From CAYJAZ01 sp964369165 (GTDB lineage Bacteria; Desulfobacterota; Desulfovibrionia; Desulfovibrionales; Desulfovibrionaceae): 9,381 nt of DNA. The stretch covers positions 1 through 9,381 of the forward strand of contig CAYJFE010000091.1 in NCBI GenBank assembly GCA_964369165.1, given 5' to 3'. Shown one piece after another: positions 6,368 to 9,381 of the stretch. The notes beneath the pieces are model-generated. The model saw only the letters and a list, made by a program, of their open reading frames with translations, was not told the origin of the DNA and searched no databases. The stretch's first letter is position 1, and every line of letters begins with the position of its first letter. Both the position numbers and the translations under genes were made by a program.

Positions 6368-6389
6368 ATCTAAAAGTTTAATTTTAGAT
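6368..6389. promoter_or_regulatory. 8-bp inverted repeat in the operon 2 leader
   Basis: ATCTAAAA (6368-6375) and TTTTAGAT (6382-6389) form a perfect inverted repeat around a 6-nt centre. It begins right at the predicted transcription start of the promoter at 6398-6426 and ends about 20 nt before the start codon of the first secreted-protein gene. It could be an operator for a dimeric regulator or a hairpin at the mRNA 5' end that stabilises the message. It is AU-rich and lacks a following T run, so it is not a convincing terminator. Confidence 0.5.
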
Positions 6390-6397
6390 TTCAGCTA

Positions 6398-6426
6398 AAT
6401 ATACAATAAATATGCAGTAATGTCAA
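6398..6426 (-). promoter_or_regulatory. Strong sigma-70-type promoter of the secreted pair-fmt operon
   Basis: On the minus strand the -35 is a perfect TTGACA (6421-6426), the spacer is exactly 17 nt, and the -10 is TATATT (6398-6403, five of six). The predicted start is near 6391, giving a leader of about 43 nt that contains the inverted repeat at 6368-6389 and a good ribosome binding site. It begins 6 nt after the hairpin following ddl, so the two operons abut. Confidence 0.75.
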
Positions 6427-6452
6427 TAATCACCCAATTGAGCAAAATTGGG
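6418..6452 (-). terminator. Probable terminator after ddl
   Basis: CCCAATT (6433-6439) and AATTGGG (6446-6452) form a perfect 7-bp stem with a 6-nt loop, 9 nt past the ddl stop on the minus strand. The following minus-strand sequence TGATTATTGACATT is T-rich but broken, so termination may be partial and some ddl transcripts could run on into the next operon. Confidence 0.5.
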
Positions 6453-6461
6453 GCGTCTAGG

Positions 6462-7379
6462 TTAAGATGTTAAAGCATTTTCCAATAAAATTTCTAACAA
6501 CTCACCAAATGAAATACCTACCTTACTTGCCGCAAGGGGAACTAGGCTTGTAGCCGTCATTCCTGGCAGGGTATTTGTTTCAAGCATATACAAAGTATTC
6601 TCCTCAGCCAGTATAAAGTCAGATCGACTATAGCAAGAAAGGCCTAATGCTTTATGTGCTTTCAATGCCATTTCTTGCACTTGTTTTGTCATTTCTTCTG
6701 AAATAGGCGCGGGGCATATTTCTTCAGCACCATTTTCAAGCGCGTATTTATTTTCAAAATCAAAGAAAGTTCCATTCTTTGGTTTTATCATGATAGGAGG
6801 CAGAGCAATTAGCTCATTATCCTTTTCCAAAACAGGGCAAGTAAGCTCTATTCCTTCAATCATGGGTTCGACAATGATTTGACATTTCTTTTCAAAAAGC
6901 CTGTCAAGCTCACTGTGTAATTCTTCAAAGTTTTCCACCTTTGCCATATCTATGCTTGAACCGCCGAGCACAGATTTAATAAAGAGAGGATAAGAAAAAT
7001 CTGCTTGCCAAGTGCTTGAGGGCTTTACTGGTAAAAAGTGCCAATCAGCAGTTTTTATTCCCACTTCTCTATAGATTTGTTTTGCCGCCGCCTTGTGCAG
7101 AGCCAAAAGTGAAGATTGTGCATCGCCACCTTGGAATTTACAATTTGCCCTAGTCAATAAGGCCTGAATAAGACCATCTTCACCCGGTGAGCCATGCAGA
7201 TTGATAAAGCTTACATCATTTGCTTTTGCCATATTGACTATATTGTCAAAGTCAAAAGAAGGATCGCAAAGTGTTACTGTGTGTCCTCTTTCTTCCAAAG
7301 CATTTTGTATGGCTTTTGCACCGCTGAGTGAAACTTCACGCTCTGGCGACCAAGAGCCCGCTATCAAGAGTACACGCAT
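6462..7379 (-). CDS. ddl: D-alanine--D-alanine ligase
   Basis: ATP-dependent cytoplasmic ligase joining two D-alanines for the peptidoglycan pentapeptide. It has 305 residues, full length, with an ATP-grasp fold. Landmarks: Glu14 in SPEREVSLSG, LHGSPGEDG (61-69), ATP-contacting Lys96 and Lys135 (FIKSVLGGSS), Lys211 and Tyr212 (FENKY), Arg252 and Asp254 (YSRSDF), and the metal and substrate segment Glu267-Thr268-Asn269 followed by TLPGMT. The serine loop reads GGSSID where family members usually have GSS followed by a hydrophobic residue and Gly, so one usually conserved glycine is Asp144. Tyr212 suggests the ordinary D-Ala-D-Ala rather than D-Ala-D-lactate product. The ATG at 7379 has GGAG 10 nt upstream and lies inside the 3' end of the HD gene, a 44-nt out-of-frame overlap. 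Earlier in-frame sites would not help and the N-terminus fits the family, so the overlap is real. It is the last gene of its operon. Confidence 0.96.
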   Translation of the reverse strand: MRVLLIAGSWSPEREVSLSGAKAIQNALEERGHTVTLCDPSFDFDNIVNMAKANDVSFINLHGSPGEDGLIQALLTRANCKFQGGDAQSSLLALHKAAAKQIYREVGIKTADWHFLPVKPSSTWQADFSYPLFIKSVLGGSSIDMAKVENFEELHSELDRLFEKKCQIIVEPMIEGIELTCPVLEKDNELIALPPIMIKPKNGTFFDFENKYALENGAEEICPAPISEEMTKQVQEMALKAHKALGLSCYSRSDFILAEENTLYMLETNTLPGMTATSLVPLAASKVGISFGELLEILLENALTS

Positions 7380-8004
7380 TTAAATCAATCTCCAATTTTT
7401 TTGAAAGAAAATCTTCCATTTTCTTTGCTTGATTATAGTTTACATTAATATGCTCACGGATAACTTCCGTCTTCCCATAACGATCGAGCAAGTCATCAAA
7501 GCGTTCTTTTAAGGTCACTTGTTCATTATGTCTTATTCTTTTATCAGAATAAGCAATAAGCACAGGCACATGAAAAATCACTTTTTCTAAAGCAAGCTCG
7601 CCTTCTTCCCAAGGCCATACCACATGATGATACACACAAGCCGCAAGATAAGGATTCTTTGTTTCCGCCCTTACAATACTTGCGCCAAGCATTTGATGGC
7701 TGCCCTCGTGTTTTATAGTCCAAGTTTTTGCAATATCATGAAGAAGCCCGCCCACATAGGCTGCTTCAACATTGACTGCATGAGGAAATTTTTCGTCAAT
7801 TAAGATGGCCAAAGCTCTTGAGAATTGTGCAACAAGCAAGGAATGCTCCTTGATATTGTCAAGCATTTCATATTTATCCCACAATTTGAAACATTCTTCT
7901 TCACTAGGAAGAGGACCTATTTCATTCCACTCACTCAAAGCGCCAAAATCATTCGAAGCAAAAGGCAAGGGAAATTGCGGAAAACTATTTGCAAAATAAC
8001 TCAT
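7336..8004 (-). CDS. HD-domain (HDIG-type) metal-dependent phosphohydrolase
   Basis: A cytoplasmic protein of 222 residues from the chosen start. The HD fold is seen as His54 (KEHSLLVA), the His89-Asp90 pair (GLLHDIAK), His103 (EGSHQMLGA), His126-His127 (VYHHVVWPW) and Asp154 (AYSDKRIRH), a spacing reminiscent of HDIG/YqeK-type enzymes that hydrolyse nucleotides; the actual substrate cannot be read from the sequence. About 45 residues precede the domain. The C-terminal end is a helical tail with KERFDDLLDRYG. I prefer the ATG at 8002-8004 (GGTG 7 nt upstream) over a TTG two codons earlier, which would sit right against that site. It starts 14 nt after the aminotransferase gene and its last 44 nt overlap ddl, so translation of ddl may be coupled to it. 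Confidence 0.88.
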   Translation of the reverse strand: MSYFANSFPQFPLPFASNDFGALSEWNEIGPLPSEEECFKLWDKYEMLDNIKEHSLLVAQFSRALAILIDEKFPHAVNVEAAYVGGLLHDIAKTWTIKHEGSHQMLGASIVRAETKNPYLAACVYHHVVWPWEEGELALEKVIFHVPVLIAYSDKRIRHNEQVTLKERFDDLLDRYGKTEVIREHINVNYNQAKKMEDFLSKKLEIDLNACTLDSGLLVARA

Positions 8005-8018
8005 ATCCAATCACCAAC

Positions 8019-9113
8019 TTATTTTACGAAGCTTTCTTCGATAATACATAAAGCCTTATCGACAAAATTTTTATTTGCTTGAGAGCCCATATGCCCAATT
8101 CTAAAAACTTTTCCATCTAAGGAGGCTAAACTGCCGCCTAAGAAGAGGCCTTTTTTTGCCATTTCTTTTTGCTTTTCATGCCAGTTTATGCCTTCAGGCA
8201 CGCATACAGCCGTCACTGTTGGAGAAGGGATAGAATTTTTTTCCACATACAATTCTAAGCCCATTTTTTTAATGCCTTCGCGGTACATTTGTGCAACTTC
8301 TTCATGTCTTTTATAAACATTTAAAAAGCCTTCTTCTTCATAGGCACGAATCACAGCTTCAAGGGCAAATATGCCATTTGTGTGTGGAGTGTAGGGAAAA
8401 AGTTCGGGATTATTTGTTTTGCCCATGTATGGTTTTAGCGCATCATAGCCTATATAGCCAACTTTGTCTATATATTCCCAAGCTTTTGGGCTTATAGATA
8501 GTATTGTCAAATCAGAGGGGCAGGAAAAACACTTTTGAGAACCGCCGATTAAAATATCGATATTTGCTTTATCTTGGCAAATCGGCGTGCCACCCATGCT
8601 TGAAACAGCATCAACCACAAAAAGTGGAACATTTTTTTCTTTTTTTAAAGCACCAAGACCCTCAAGTGGATTCAATGTTCCTGAGGGTGTTTCGCAATGC
8701 ACAAGTGTGATCATTGTGGGCTTAAATTCGTCTATAGCTTTTGCGATTTCTTCTAATTCTTTATCGCCTATAGTTGTATTATATGGATACGACACAAGAC
8801 GTGCTTCAATATTAAAGCATTCTGCCATATCTTTAAAACCGTCACCAAAAATTCCAGTGCCGATTGCTAGAACTCTGTCGTTTTGAGTCAAAGTAGATCG
8901 AAGCGCAGTCCAAAGACCTTGAATAGCTTCGCCTGTGAGCAAAACAACATCATTTTTTGTTTCGCACATTTCTTGAATAGAAGTGCAAATATAATTGTAA
9001 GCTTGTTTATAGTCTTCGCTGTAGCGACCCGGCATATAATCTTTTGCCAAAGCCTCTAAAGCTTTTTTGTGAACACTTGATGGCCCAGGGTAAAGCGGTA
9101 TATCAATATACAT
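8019..9113 (-). CDS. Class V PLP-dependent aminotransferase
   Basis: A 364-residue fold-type I enzyme of the alanine-glyoxylate / serine-pyruvate / PhnW aminotransferase group. The N-terminal YPGPSSV is the family's PGPS/T signature. Asp168 (VVDAVSSMGG) pairs with the PLP ring nitrogen, Lys194 (GGSQKCFSCPSDL) is the Schiff-base lysine, and Arg338 in FRIGHMG is the usual substrate-carboxylate arginine. The exact amino donor and acceptor cannot be told; SQKCFSCPSDL carries two cysteines just after the lysine where relatives usually have L or A, but there is no persulfide loop, so it is not a desulfurase. It is the first gene of an operon with the HD protein and ddl. If it yields alanine or glycine its product could feed cell-wall precursors, but that is speculative. 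The ATG at 9113 has only a weak GAG-type ribosome binding site. A promoter candidate lies at 9165-9193. Confidence 0.93.
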   Translation of the reverse strand: MYIDIPLYPGPSSVHKKALEALAKDYMPGRYSEDYKQAYNYICTSIQEMCETKNDVVLLTGEAIQGLWTALRSTLTQNDRVLAIGTGIFGDGFKDMAECFNIEARLVSYPYNTTIGDKELEEIAKAIDEFKPTMITLVHCETPSGTLNPLEGLGALKKEKNVPLFVVDAVSSMGGTPICQDKANIDILIGGSQKCFSCPSDLTILSISPKAWEYIDKVGYIGYDALKPYMGKTNNPELFPYTPHTNGIFALEAVIRAYEEEGFLNVYKRHEEVAQMYREGIKKMGLELYVEKNSIPSPTVTAVCVPEGINWHEKQKEMAKKGLFLGGSLASLDGKVFRIGHMGSQANKNFVDKALCIIEESFVK

Positions 9114-9164
9114 AGAATCTCACACAAAAATAATTTTTTGACAAAATTACAAATTGTCGTGAGC

Positions 9165-9193
9165 AGTATATGACTATTTTTAGCTCTTTGCAA
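9165..9193 (-). promoter_or_regulatory. Promoter candidate of the aminotransferase-HD-ddl operon
   Basis: On the minus strand TTGCAA (9188-9193, four of six) and TATACT (9165-9170, five of six) are separated by the ideal 17 nt. The start would be near 9158, with a leader of about 45 nt. The surrounding sequence is AT-rich, so the call is moderate, but position and spacing fit well. Confidence 0.55.
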
Positions 9194-9381
9194 ACAAAAA
9201 ACTTGACATAGGAAATTTTGCTTACATTGCCCTTTTAATTATAAATCCTTGCGAACAAGCTTTTTTGCACTCGATATGCACAATACATTTTTTCATGCTC
9301 AGCATAAAGAATTGTATGCATAAAGTGTTAGTTCTCTTTTGAAGTGTGACCATTCGTATTAGATTTCTATGCTATCGCATA
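9194..9381. other. Non-coding stretch upstream of operon 1 with small palindromes
   Basis: I see no gene on either strand here. GCGAACAAGC at 9251-9260 is the reverse complement of the start of repeat copy A (35-44), perhaps a fragment of the same family in the opposite orientation. ATGCTCAGCAT (9295-9305) is a perfect 5+1+5 palindrome of operator type, and TATGC-TATC-GCATA (9368-9381) is a 5-bp hairpin cut by the window end. None is tied to a known regulator. Confidence 0.35.

Noticed and set aside
8005..8010. TTG start for the HD protein
   Set aside because: It abuts the GGTGA ribosome binding site with no spacer; the ATG two codons later is well placed.
8019..9113. Second cysteine desulfurase
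   Set aside because: It has the class V fold but no catalytic Cys loop near the C-terminus; its PGPS start and GGSQK lysine motif are those of the aminotransferase branch.
9203..9231. Plus-strand promoter starting with a perfect TTGACA
   Set aside because: No acceptable -10 hexamer follows at 15-19 nt and no plus-strand gene lies downstream.

Overview
The window is a compact, AT-rich bacterial chromosome segment in which every supportable gene lies on the minus strand. The gene set is housekeeping: Nif-type Fe-S cluster assembly, Met-tRNA formyltransferase, D-Ala-D-Ala ligase, a class V aminotransferase and several small uncharacterised proteins. There is no phage, IS, CRISPR, tRNA or rRNA. 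A full NifU plus NifS as the Fe-S machinery, the YkgJ-type Cys-cluster gene beside fmt, and the aminotransferase/HD/ddl grouping recall Desulfovibrionaceae (Desulfobacterota), here a low-GC member. This rests on memory of gene content and style, was not checked by a search, and should be held loosely.

Layout in transcription order (high to low coordinate). Operon 1 (9113 to 6462): class V PLP aminotransferase, HD-domain phosphohydrolase, ddl. It has a plausible sigma-70-type promoter at 9165-9193 and a modest hairpin after ddl at 6433-6452. Operon 2 (6348 to the gap): two tandem, half-identical secreted proteins resembling DUF3574, then fmt, a YkgJ-like Cys-cluster protein, and a conserved-looking unknown protein whose 3' end is lost in a 100-N assembly gap (3324-3423). 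It is led by the best promoter of the window (TTGACA, 17 nt, TATATT at 6398-6426) and an 8-bp inverted repeat in the leader. Operon 3 (3151 to 491): TPR protein, nifU, nifS, tightly packed and closed by a strong intrinsic terminator at 417-447. A 108-residue unknown gene (401 to 75) follows, perhaps with its own promoter overlapping that terminator.

How they work together: NifS takes sulfur from cysteine and NifU builds and passes on Fe-S clusters; the TPR protein may be an adaptor. Fmt formylates initiator Met-tRNA. Ddl makes the D-Ala-D-Ala peptidoglycan precursor. The secreted pair is presumably cell-envelope or periplasmic, and its link to fmt is unexplained.

No complete new system is evident. 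The most interesting items are the duplicated secreted family at the head of the fmt operon with its promoter and leader palindrome, an intergenic repeat family (35-71, 3230-3266, fragment at 9251-9260), and the terminator/promoter overlap before the 108-residue gene.
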